Positions 30,755 to 38,251 of a stretch of 44,339 nt of DNA are shown piece after piece. The DNA is from Gemmatimonadota bacterium (GTDB taxonomy: Bacteria > Gemmatimonadota > Gemmatimonadetes > Gemmatimonadales > Gemmatimonadaceae). Each line of letters opens with the position of its first letter. The stretch's first letter is position 1. The stretch lies in assembly GCA_031127225.1 (NCBI GenBank), contig JARIEV010000010.1:1-44339 (forward strand), written 5' to 3'. The notes under the pieces were generated by a model that ran no database searches, had not been told where the DNA came from, and saw nothing but the letters and a program-made list of their open reading frames with translations. A program made the translations under genes and the position numbers.

Positions 30755-31507
30755 TCAATCGATCGCCAGTACGCCGAGCGCGCCGTGACAGTGCGAGACT
30801 GTTCCGACGAGCACAGCACAGGGGCCGGAATCACCCCAGCCGGCGAGTTGCCGATCAGCATCCGCGATCGCGGCGGCGTCGATCATCCCGACGCCGTACG
30901 TGCGGTGAACACAGTGAAAGATAACGGGACCGCGGAGCGACGGGTTGTCCTCGACATATTGGCGCATCATCGGCGGCATGCTCCAATCGCGGACACCGCG
31001 GGTGTGGGGGCAGCGCGCCGGTTCAATGCAATTCACCGGGCACATCCATGTCGCAAAGCTGACATAGTGTCGCCCGTCGGGTGATGCCCGCTCCCATGGG
31101 GTAGGCGGCGTACGCTCGAGCGGGGCGACACGAATGGACCGTTCCGGCCACCGCGCCCGAGCGCGTGCCATCAGCCAGTCAAGGCAGACGTGCGGCATGA
31201 GGGGAGACGGCACCATGGCATCGTTGGCGAGAGCGGCCGCCCCCTGCCCCAACCACTCGGCCACGTACGGGTCCCACTCGGCGCATGCGACCCGGAGCGG
31301 CAGCCCGTCGTAAGCACCGGACGCCTGCAAGGTGACCACGCGACAGGCGGGGTCGCGATCCACGACCACCACCTCCTCCGCCTGCAGGGCGCCGCGTTGG
31401 ACGGCCCGTGTGATCTGTTGGGCGTACCAGCTGCCATAGCATCCACCGCCCATGACCACGATGCGTCCGAAGCGCAGAGGCGCTCGCGGCTCATCGCTGC
31501 ACGTCAT
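30755..31507 (-). CDS. Unknown protein with Rossmann-like start and CPxNCxEPxxCP cysteine motif
   Basis: A 250-residue cytosolic protein that I do not recognise. Residues 14-27 (GRIVVMGGGCYGSW) look like a Rossmann dinucleotide-binding turn with an embedded Cys23, followed by VVVVDRDPACR, as expected for the second strand and its acidic end. At 155-175 lies MCPVNCIEPARCPHTRGVRD, with Cys156, Cys160 and Cys166, a ferredoxin-like arrangement. Further Cys and His residues occur at 199, 201, 230, 240 and 241. It may bind NAD(P) or a metal cluster and have a redox role; its place beside trxB and an SDR fits that but does not prove it. Confidence 0.8.
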   Translation of the reverse strand: MTCSDEPRAPLRFGRIVVMGGGCYGSWYAQQITRAVQRGALQAEEVVVVDRDPACRVVTLQASGAYDGLPLRVACAEWDPYVAEWLGQGAAALANDAMVPSPLMPHVCLDWLMARARARWPERSIRVAPLERTPPTPWERASPDGRHYVSFATWMCPVNCIEPARCPHTRGVRDWSMPPMMRQYVEDNPSLRGPVIFHCVHRTYGVGMIDAAAIADADRQLAGWGDSGPCAVLVGTVSHCHGALGVLAID

Positions 31508-31513
31508 GATGCC

Positions 31514-32242
31514 TCATCGGCGAAGATGACGGCCGCCATCAACCGGGAGCACGACCCCTGTGATGTAGGGCGCATCGACGAGAAAGTGAATGGCCTCCGC
31601 GACGTCACGCGGTGTGCCGCTGCGCCCCAGCGGCACATCGCGCAGGAACCGTTCGATCATGTCGTCCGAGAGATCGTCCGGCGCGAGCACGAGCCCCGGC
31701 GCCACAGCGTTCACACGGATGCGGGGCGCCAACGCTGACGCGGTGGTGCGCACAAGTTGTGTGAGGGCGCCTTTCGTGACCTGATGCGGAATGAGGTTGG
31801 GGAACACCGCTTCGAACGCCAGATGATCAGACAGCTGGACGATGGCCCCGCCCTCCGGCATCACACGCGCGGCGGCCTGCACGAGGAAGAAAGGGGCGCG
31901 CAGATTCACGGCGGCGGTGTGCTCCCACTCCTCGACGGTAACCGCCTCGAAGGGACGCGCGGTCATGATGGAGGCCGAACTGACGACGACGTGGAGTGCA
32001 CCGAATGTGCGCATGGCGGCCGCCACGACCCGCCCGGGTGCGTCGGCATCGACGAGGTCGTCCTGCACCACTTCGATCCGCACGCCACATTGCTCACGCA
32101 GTTCCGCAGCCAGATCGGCGGCGGCCTCCGGCGAACGGCCATGATGCAGCAGGACATCGTAGCCGCGTGCCGCGAAGCTGCGTACGATCTCCGCCCCCAC
32201 GCGCCGCGCGCCGCCGGTCACGAGCGCGACGCGATTCGGCAT
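31514..32242 (-). CDS. Short-chain dehydrogenase/reductase with altered active site
   Basis: A 242-residue SDR, closest in pattern to pteridine-reductase-like (FolM/PTR1) members. The cofactor motif TGGARRVG is at 9-16, and the HHGRSPEAA stretch after strand two suggests NADPH. Two core motifs deviate: the usual NNAG is SSAS (88-91), and the catalytic Tyr of YxxxK is His153 (HQVTK, Lys157 kept). Ser138-Asp139 sits where the Ser or Asp is expected. It may be inactive, or use another acid. The start ATG shares one base with the PHP stop (TGATG). Confidence 0.85.
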   Translation of the reverse strand: MPNRVALVTGGARRVGAEIVRSFAARGYDVLLHHGRSPEAAADLAAELREQCGVRIEVVQDDLVDADAPGRVVAAAMRTFGALHVVVSSASIMTARPFEAVTVEEWEHTAAVNLRAPFFLVQAAARVMPEGGAIVQLSDHLAFEAVFPNLIPHQVTKGALTQLVRTTASALAPRIRVNAVAPGLVLAPDDLSDDMIERFLRDVPLGRSGTPRDVAEAIHFLVDAPYITGVVLPVDGGRHLRR

Positions 32243-33159
32243 CAGGCGGTCCCGGCCGCCGCGCGCACCGCGGCACGCATCGCGGCACGCTCCGCGACGC
32301 GGGCCTCCTGCCAGTCGAGCCAAATCTTCGGCACCAGCTGCCCACCCAGTCGGCGCGGTCCATCATGGGTGCCGTGCCAGTCGGAGCCACCACTGGGGAG
32401 CAGACCTGCCCGCTCGGTGTTGTCAAACAGCCGTTGCGAGAGCGCCGGCGGATGACTGGGGTGCAGGACCTCCACCGAATCGAGACCGACATCCGCGAGG
32501 CGCTGGATCCGCGTGGGCGTCGCGGAGTCACCGGGATGCGCCCACACCGCCAGTCCACCGGCCTGATGCACGAGGGCGATCGCGTCGGCAACATCGAATC
32601 GCTCTTTGGCCATATACGCCGGGCGGCCGAAGCCGAGCCATCGATCGAAGGCATCCCGGAAGTCGCGGACCCAACCGCCGGCGACCATCGCGCGGGCGAT
32701 ATGCGGCCGACCGACGGCGCCGTCGGCGGCCTCAGCGAGCACCGCGTCCATGGTCACCGGAATGCTGTGCTTGTTGAGCACCGCCACAATGCGCTCCGCG
32801 CGCTCGACACGACCAGCTTGGAGTTCACGCAGCGCGCTTCGCATGGCGTCCTGATTGGACAGATGCAATCCGAGCAGGTGTAGCTCGTCGTCGTCGAAGT
32901 GCGAACTCAGCTCGACGCCGGCCACGATACGAACGCCAAGCAGCTCACCCGCCGCCGTGGCTTCGGGCAGCCCATCGACCGTGTCGTGGTCGGTGATGGC
33001 GATGGCGTAGAGGTTGGCATCGCGCGCAGCCTCCACGACTTTCGTCGGCGCCAGGGCGCCGTCGGACGCCGTGGTGTGCACTTGCAGATCGACGAACAAC
33101 GCCGACTCACCACGCCCAGAGATCGCATCCGGGCCTGAGGTACCAGGGGCAGCGGTCAC
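32242..33159 (-). CDS. PHP-domain phosphoesterase (YciV/RNase AM-like)
   Basis: A 305-residue metal-dependent phosphoesterase. PHP motifs are visible: DLQVHTTASDG (24-34), AITDHDTVDGL, VAGVELSS, GRPHIARAMV, AVWAHPGD and GSDWHG. Members such as YciV/RNase AM remove 5' nucleotides or hydrolyse 3',5'-bisnucleotides. The first His of the HxH pair is replaced by Gln26 (His28 is kept), so one metal site may be changed. It starts with GTG at 33159, which overlaps the stop of the 88-residue gene as GTGA. Confidence 0.9.
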   Translation of the reverse strand: MTAAPGTSGPDAISGRGESALFVDLQVHTTASDGALAPTKVVEAARDANLYAIAITDHDTVDGLPEATAAGELLGVRIVAGVELSSHFDDDELHLLGLHLSNQDAMRSALRELQAGRVERAERIVAVLNKHSIPVTMDAVLAEAADGAVGRPHIARAMVAGGWVRDFRDAFDRWLGFGRPAYMAKERFDVADAIALVHQAGGLAVWAHPGDSATPTRIQRLADVGLDSVEVLHPSHPPALSQRLFDNTERAGLLPSGGSDWHGTHDGPRRLGGQLVPKIWLDWQEARVAERAAMRAAVRAAAGTA

Positions 33160-33422
33160 GACCGGTAGCCGGCCTCGGGAGACCGAGCGCCCGGCTGGGA
33201 CGTGCGGAAGAGGTCGGCCAGCTGCCGCTCGTCGAGCTCGGCGAGCGACTGTTCACGGGCCCGCGATCCCGTGGGGGAATAGCGCGTGACGCGGACAACG
33301 CGGTCATCACCGGCGCCGCTCACGAAGATCACGCCGAACTCATCACCGACCGACTGGGTGAGGAATCCGGACGGGTACACCTGCCATTCGCATCCGTCGA
33401 CCACGATCCGTCGTGCGGGCAT
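33156..33422 (-). CDS. Small protein of unknown function (88 residues)
   Basis: An 88-residue basic protein beginning MPARRIVVDGCEWQVYPSG. The ATG at 33422 has a strong GGGAGG ribosome site 6 bases upstream and lies one base past the previous stop. Its stop overlaps the PHP gene start. The first 50 residues alternate hydrophobic and polar residues like a small beta-domain (VVDG..WQVYPSGF..EFGVIFVS..RVVRVTRYS). The rest is a Ser/Arg/Gln-rich helix and tail. No family is recognised; the good ribosome site makes it a convincing gene. Confidence 0.75.
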   Translation of the reverse strand: MPARRIVVDGCEWQVYPSGFLTQSVGDEFGVIFVSGAGDDRVVRVTRYSPTGSRAREQSLAELDERQLADLFRTSQPGARSPEAGYRS

Positions 33423-33423
33423 A

Positions 33424-33669
33424 TCAGCCTCCCTGTACTTCGCGCCACCGGTCAGGCGGGCAGCCGTCGTCGTGGAGCGCCGCGAGTTGTGCTTCGCCGG
33501 CGGCCTCCGTGAACTCGACGAATCGGCCCGACTGCGTGGCGTGTTCAAAGACCCAAAAATGTGCCGGGACCGCAGCGGCGCGCTGCCGACGCTCGGCGAG
33601 GGCGGCCAGATAGGCGCCTCGCTCGGCGGGGGCAACGACACGCTCCTGCATCGTCAGCACGCGTGCCAT
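33424..33669 (-). CDS. Small protein of unknown function (81 residues)
   Basis: An 81-residue protein starting at the ATG at 33669, 7 bases past the E2 stop. It begins ARVLTMQERVVAPAERGAYL, continues with an Arg/Ala-rich helix and ends in FWVFEHATQSGRFVEFTEAA. This strand-helix-strand order, with aromatic residues in the strands, looks like a single ferredoxin-like fold of the ABM/EthD or NIPSNAP type; that is a resemblance only. It is tightly packed between E2 and the 88-residue gene. Confidence 0.7.
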   Translation of the reverse strand: MARVLTMQERVVAPAERGAYLAALAERRQRAAAVPAHFWVFEHATQSGRFVEFTEAAGEAQLAALHDDGCPPDRWREVQGG

Positions 33670-33676
33670 GACGAGA

Positions 33677-34999
33677 TCAGAACCCGGCGTCGGGGATGGT
33701 CTCGAGTGTCTTCTTGAGATCGCCCATGAAGCGATCCGCATCGGCACCGTCGATCACCCGATGATCGAACGACAGCGAAAAATAGGCGCAGGTGCGGATG
33801 GCGATGGTGTCCTCGCCATCGCGCCCCGTGACCACCTTGGCGCGCTTTTCAATGGCACCGAGGCCGAGGATGGCGGTGGTGCCGACCGGGATGATGGGGG
33901 TGCCGAACAACGACCCGAACACGCCGGGATTGGTGATCGTAAACGTGGACTCCTGAACGTCAGTGGGACTGAGCTTCTTGCTGCGAGCCCGGGCCGCGAG
34001 ATCGTTGGTGCCACGCGTGAGTCCGGTGAGCGACAACTCGTCCGCGCGCTTGAGCACCGGAACGATGAGTCCCGTCGGCTCGAGTGCGACGGCGATACCG
34101 AGATTGATCTGCTTGCGGAGGATGATGTCGGTCCCGGCCACGGCGGCATTCAGCGTGGGGTGCCGTTTGAGCTGCATGCACACCGCCTGCAGGATGAACG
34201 GCAGGTAGGTGAGCTTCTGCCCAGACTGCGCTTCGAAGTCTTTGCGCATTGCGGCACGGATGCGCGCGACGCGGGTGAGGTCGATTTCGAAGAACGACGT
34301 CACGTGCGTGGCGACCTTGATGGCGAGCGCCATGTGGTCCGAGGTGAGTCGCCGGATCTTGGACATTGGTTCGACCGCATCACCCGGCCACGGTGTGGGC
34401 TGCGGACCGTGGTGCTCCACCGGGGCGGGCACATACATCGAAGGCGCGGGCGCTGGGGCGACGGCGGCCGCCGGTTTTGCCGCGAGGAACGCGTCGAGAT
34501 CCCGGCGCGTGACCCGACCGGCAATGCCGCTGCCGCTCAGTCCAGCCAACTCCACACCATGTTCCGCGGCCATTTTCCGCACCAGCGGCGACGACTTCGT
34601 GCGGACGCGCTCTTCGAAGGACCCCGCGGGCGCGGACGACACGGGCGGTGCGGCGGACGTCGAGGCCGGCGCGGCAGCGGGTGCCGGCGCGACGTCTGGC
34701 GTGGTCGCTGCCGCGACTGGGGCGCTGGGCGCGGCCACCGGCGCGAGCGCGGCCGCTGCGTCGGTCTCGAGCCGCGCCACAACGGTCTGGATGGCGACCG
34801 TCTGGCCTTCCCCCGTCAGAATCTCGACGAGAATGCCGGCTGACGGCGAGGGGATCTCGGCGTCCACCTTGTCGGTGGAAATTTCGAAGAGCGGCTCGTC
34901 GCGCTTAACGCTGTCGCCGACCTTCTTGAGCCACCGCGAAACGGTTCCTTCCGCGATGGATTCACCCATCTGCGGCATGATGACATCTATGCGAGCCAC
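33677..34999 (-). CDS. 2-oxoacid dehydrogenase E2, dihydrolipoyl acyltransferase
   Basis: The 440-residue core of a pyruvate- or branched-chain-type dehydrogenase complex; it passes the acyl group from E1 to CoA. There is one N-terminal lipoyl domain with Lys44 in STDKVDAE, then an Ala/Pro-rich linker (about 75-115). The peripheral subunit-binding domain follows at about 125-165 (SPLVRKMAAEHGVELAGLSGSG), then a second Ala/Pro linker and the catalytic domain, with SFDHRVIDGADADRF near the end. I chose GTG at 34999, which gives ARIDVIMPQMGES; an ATG ten codons earlier would overlap the preceding gene. The substrate is not fixed by sequence, and no E3 gene is nearby. Confidence 0.93.
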   Translation of the reverse strand: MARIDVIMPQMGESIAEGTVSRWLKKVGDSVKRDEPLFEISTDKVDAEIPSPSAGILVEILTGEGQTVAIQTVVARLETDAAAALAPVAAPSAPVAAATTPDVAPAPAAAPASTSAAPPVSSAPAGSFEERVRTKSSPLVRKMAAEHGVELAGLSGSGIAGRVTRRDLDAFLAAKPAAAVAPAPAPSMYVPAPVEHHGPQPTPWPGDAVEPMSKIRRLTSDHMALAIKVATHVTSFFEIDLTRVARIRAAMRKDFEAQSGQKLTYLPFILQAVCMQLKRHPTLNAAVAGTDIILRKQINLGIAVALEPTGLIVPVLKRADELSLTGLTRGTNDLAARARSKKLSPTDVQESTFTITNPGVFGSLFGTPIIPVGTTAILGLGAIEKRAKVVTGRDGEDTIAIRTCAYFSLSFDHRVIDGADADRFMGDLKKTLETIPDAGF

Positions 35000-35003
35000 T
35001 CGA

Positions 35004-35312
35004 TCATCCCCGATCTGAAGAAGCAGCATCGGCCGCGCGATCCGCGCGACGCAAACGCCACAAAGCGAGAATCGGCAGCGAAATCGCGCCGATGGCACCA
35101 CCATACCCAGCGTACACCCACCAGTCACATGCGGGCAGGCCCGCCATCGGTGTACACCGTGCGAAAAACCCCAGCAACTTGCCGATACCGACACCAACCA
35201 TCGCGCCGCTTACGGCACCGACAAACACCGAAAAACATCCCACCCCGATGTTCCGACCCACACGGTCTTCGGGAAGGGGTGTCTGCGCACCGCCAGCAGA
35301 GGTCGTCGTCAT
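35004..35312 (-). CDS. Small two-helix membrane protein inside the dehydrogenase operon
   Basis: A 102-residue predicted inner-membrane protein. The first 20 residues are polar, then there are hydrophobic Gly-rich helices at about 22-50 and 68-87 and a basic tail (LWRLRRADRAA), which suggests both ends are in the cytoplasm. Two cysteines (in ARCTP and PACDW) lie in the loop between the helices, on the outer side in this topology. Its ATG shares a base with the E1beta stop (TAATG), and the E2 GTG follows its stop by 4 bases. Genes inside E1-E2 operons are usually enzymes, so its position is odd. No family is recognised. Confidence 0.75.
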   Translation of the reverse strand: MTTTSAGGAQTPLPEDRVGRNIGVGCFSVFVGAVSGAMVGVGIGKLLGFFARCTPMAGLPACDWWVYAGYGGAIGAISLPILALWRLRRADRAADAASSDRG

Positions 35313-36286
35313 TAATACGCAGTCAGGCGCCGGACCGCTCGAACGATATCGGCGGTCTGCGGCAACACGTAATCCTCGAGGGCTGGCGCGTACGGCAGCG
35401 GGATATCCGCCGCCGTGACGCGCAACACGGGCGCGTCGAGCCACTCGAAGCAGGTTTCGTTCACGCGCGCGGTGATCTCACCCGCCATCCCACCGGTGCG
35501 CGTATCCTCGTGCACGATCAAGAGCCGATTGGTCTTCTTCACGGTGCGGAAGATCGCCTCATCGTCCATCGGCGCAAGCGACCGCAAATCGATGACCTCA
35601 ACGGAGATCCCCTCGGCCGCAAGGAGGTCGGCCGCTTCGAGCGCCTTCCACACCGTGGACGCGTAGGTCACGATCGACACATCGCTACCTTCGCGCGCCA
35701 CCCGCGCCTTGCCGATCGGCACGACGTGATCGCCCGCGGGCATGACGTCCTTCACGCGACGGTACAGATACTTGTGCTCGAAGAAGAGCACGCAATCGTC
35801 GTCGCGGATGGCGGACTTCATGAGGCCCTTCGCATCCGCCGCCGTGGACGGATACACGATTTTGAGCCCCGGCGTATGCAGGAAACCGGCTTCCGGGTTC
35901 TGCGAGTGGAACGGGCCGCCGCGCACATAGCCGCCGCTGGGCCCGCGCACCACCATCGGGCACGGCAGGGACGCGCGATAGCGCGCCGTCGCGACGTAGT
36001 TGGTGAGCATGTCGTAGGCGTTGGCGATGAAGTCGATGAACAGCATCTCGACCACCGGCCGCAACCCCATGTGGGCGGCACCGGCCGCCGCGCCCACCAG
36101 CGCGATCTCACTGATCGGCGAATCGATCACTCGCTGTTCGCCGAACTTTGCCAGCAAGCCTTCGGTGACCTTGAACGCACCGCCGAAGGCGCCAATGTCC
36201 TCGCCCATGCAGAACACGTTCGGGTCGCGCGCCATTTCCTCGAACAGCGCCTCGCGGATGGCTTCGAGGTACGTAATCTCGGCCAT
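35312..36286 (-). CDS. 2-oxoacid dehydrogenase E1 beta subunit
   Basis: A 324-residue transketolase-type subunit that, with E1alpha, decarboxylates the 2-oxoacid and acylates the E2 lipoyl group. It opens with ITYLEAIREALFEEMARDPNVF and carries MGEDIGAFGGAFKVTEGL and RVIDSPISEIALVGAAAGAA, which help hold thiamine diphosphate. RSLAPMDDEAI and LIVHEDTRTGG are in the C-terminal part. Its ATG shares a base with the E1alpha stop. The family covers pyruvate, branched-chain and acetoin substrates. Confidence 0.95.
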   Translation of the reverse strand: MAEITYLEAIREALFEEMARDPNVFCMGEDIGAFGGAFKVTEGLLAKFGEQRVIDSPISEIALVGAAAGAAHMGLRPVVEMLFIDFIANAYDMLTNYVATARYRASLPCPMVVRGPSGGYVRGGPFHSQNPEAGFLHTPGLKIVYPSTAADAKGLMKSAIRDDDCVLFFEHKYLYRRVKDVMPAGDHVVPIGKARVAREGSDVSIVTYASTVWKALEAADLLAAEGISVEVIDLRSLAPMDDEAIFRTVKKTNRLLIVHEDTRTGGMAGEITARVNETCFEWLDAPVLRVTAADIPLPYAPALEDYVLPQTADIVRAVRRLTAY

Positions 36287-37428
36287 CAGCGTGTGCCATC
36301 ACCCGCGTTCCAGGTGCCCCAGCTTTCGGGGCGTTCCTGGCCGTACGACTCCGCACCGGCGTCGCGCCGGAACCAGAGCGGCTGCTCGGCCGGTGGATTG
36401 GCGTACACACCCAGAAGCGCCTCGCTCGCGTCCGGCGTGCCCGAGGCTTCCGCGAGATCGGTGGCCTCATCGATCTCGCGCGTAATGCGCGCATCGATGG
36501 CCGCGATTTCGTCCTCGGTGGCACCGAGCACCGTCCGCATGACGTGCAGGTACCGGTCGATGGGATCGTTCTCCGCGGCCCACTGCTCGATTTCGCCTGG
36601 CGGGACGTACGACTGATTGTCGTGCTCGGCGTGTCCCTTGCGGCGGTACGTGATCAGTTCAACCAAGGCCACGCCATGACCCGCGCGCGCGTGATCGACC
36701 GCCTGCCGGGTCACATCGTAGGTGGCCAGCACGTCATTGCCGTCCGCCTGCAGTCCCAGCACGCCGTAGCCGATAGCCTTATCGACGAAAAAGCGGGCGG
36801 CCGACTGTTTCGACGTAGGGGTGGAATAGGCATACCCGTTGTTTTCGACGATCACGACCAGCGGGCATTTCTGCACGGCGGCGAAGTTGATGCCCTCGTG
36901 AAAAGCGCCCGTGCTCGTGGCCCCGTCGCCGACATAGACCAGGCCGACGCGATCCTCTCCCCGCATCTTAAAGGACATGGTGACACCCGTCATGACCGGT
37001 ACCATGTCGCCCAACGGCGAGATCTGCCCGAGGAACCCACGCGTGACGCCAGCTTCGCCGATGTCGCCGAAATGGATGTTGAGCTCGCGGCCGCGTGTGG
37101 GTGAGTCGGCTTTGGCCATGTACTGCTTGAGCACTTCCACGGGGGTCGCGCCCTTGACGAGCATCGCCCCGAGGTTGCGGATCAGCGGCGACATGACGTC
37201 ACGCTGCTCGAGCGCAAAGCAGCTGCCGACTGCGTCGGCCTCCTGACCCAGCGAGCGAAAGAGCCCGCCGACGACTTTGGTCTGCCGATACAGGTTGACC
37301 AGTCGTTCTTCGAGCTGTCTGGTGAGCTTCATCCAGTAGTACAGCTCGAGCTTCTGCACACGCGAGAGGGCGTCGCTAGGGCGCGCCGGCGCGGTCGCCG
37401 CCGCGCGATTGGTTCGCGCCGCGGCCAT
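36286..37428 (-). CDS. 2-oxoacid dehydrogenase E1 alpha subunit
   Basis: A 380-residue thiamine-diphosphate enzyme. The cofactor motif starts with GDGATSTGAFHEG and ends in VENNGYAYSTP, the usual GDG-to-NN stretch. SLGQEADAVG and the phosphorylation-loop region KGHAEHDNQSYVP are present. The N-terminus has about 20 Ala/Thr-rich residues that look flexible. The loop sequence is not decisive between pyruvate and branched-chain 2-oxoacids. The ATG shares a base with the stop of the 97-residue gene, so the whole set is coupled. Confidence 0.95.
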   Translation of the reverse strand: MAAARTNRAAATAPARPSDALSRVQKLELYYWMKLTRQLEERLVNLYRQTKVVGGLFRSLGQEADAVGSCFALEQRDVMSPLIRNLGAMLVKGATPVEVLKQYMAKADSPTRGRELNIHFGDIGEAGVTRGFLGQISPLGDMVPVMTGVTMSFKMRGEDRVGLVYVGDGATSTGAFHEGINFAAVQKCPLVVIVENNGYAYSTPTSKQSAARFFVDKAIGYGVLGLQADGNDVLATYDVTRQAVDHARAGHGVALVELITYRRKGHAEHDNQSYVPPGEIEQWAAENDPIDRYLHVMRTVLGATEDEIAAIDARITREIDEATDLAEASGTPDASEALLGVYANPPAEQPLWFRRDAGAESYGQERPESWGTWNAGDGTR

Positions 37429-37721
37429 CAGTATCCTGCCTCGATGGTGTGCCGTGGGTCGGCGGTGCGATGGAGGGCATTGAAGAACTTCTTCACGTTT
37501 TTGTCGAGGCGGCTCTCACCGACCTGGTCGGTGTGGACTTCAACGAACGTGTAGTGGCCGCCTTCCATCCGGACGGAGAGTGTGAGCGAACCAAGCACCC
37601 CGGCGAACGCACGGGTACGGGCATCAGCACTCCCTCGGTTGAGCCGGAGGGCCGAGAAGAACGCGTCGGCCGTTGCGAGCACCACATCGGGCGTCACGGA
37701 GGTCCGATGAAAGTGCCTCAT
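37428..37721 (-). CDS. Small protein of unknown function upstream of E1 alpha (97 residues)
   Basis: A 97-residue protein beginning MRHFHRTSVTPDVVLATADA. It has an N-terminal helix, then beta-type segments (LGSLTLSVRMEGGHYTFVEVHTDQ) and a C-terminal helix (RLDKNVKKFFNALHRTADPRH). It could be a small alpha-beta domain. It starts 2 bases past the preceding lipoprotein gene, and its stop shares a base with the E1alpha ATG. No signal peptide is present. I recognise no family. Confidence 0.72.
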   Translation of the reverse strand: MRHFHRTSVTPDVVLATADAFFSALRLNRGSADARTRAFAGVLGSLTLSVRMEGGHYTFVEVHTDQVGESRLDKNVKKFFNALHRTADPRHTIEAGY

Positions 37722-37723
37722 AC

Positions 37724-38251
37724 TCAGGGTCCCTTGCGCGTACTGTCGATCGACGCACGCGGTGGCGGTTCGGGCGGACGGGAGGTGGCCGGAGGCGTGA
37801 AGTCGCCCGGCTCCTCGGCTGCGAGGATGTCCTGCGTCCAATCCTGCGTCTTCTGCAGCACTTTGGTCGAATCGCGCCGGAACTGGATGGCCATGGCCCA
37901 CATCCCGGCCGTGACGAACATGAGATTGGTGCGATAGGTCCCCAGTTGCTCGGTTTCGCCGAGCCCATTGGAGACCGTCTTCCGATCGCGATTGGTGGCG
38001 AAGACCCGGCCCTCCCCGCCCTGCATGGGAAGACCGGTCTTCACGTCGTGCACGGTGACACGCCAATAGGTCGGCTCGAGCGCGCGCGTCGGCTTGGTTT
38101 CCGGTTCAACCCGGATGACGAAGTCTTCGGTTTTGAACCGAAGTTCACCCTTCGGTGGTTGGCCTTCCCTGCCCCCGCAGCCGACCATCGCAAGGCCGAC
38201 TGCGGCGACTGCCACCACGCGACGGATCCGACGCGTGCGCTCAGCGATCAT
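37724..38251 (-). CDS. Predicted lipoprotein with FixH/YtkA-like domain
   Basis: A 175-residue lipoprotein. A basic N-terminus and hydrophobic stretch lead to a lipobox MVGC with acylated Cys25. Residues about 38-130 have the look of a small beta-sandwich (VIRVEPE..YWRVTVHDVKTGLPMQGGEGRVFATN..LGTYRTNLMFVTAGMWAMAIQF), close in pattern to FixH/YtkA-like domains. A Pro-rich tail ends the protein. The ATG overlaps the inositol-phosphate synthase stop as ATGA. Function unknown. Confidence 0.75.
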   Translation of the reverse strand: MIAERTRRIRRVVAVAAVGLAMVGCGGREGQPPKGELRFKTEDFVIRVEPETKPTRALEPTYWRVTVHDVKTGLPMQGGEGRVFATNRDRKTVSNGLGETEQLGTYRTNLMFVTAGMWAMAIQFRRDSTKVLQKTQDWTQDILAAEEPGDFTPPATSRPPEPPPRASIDSTRKGP

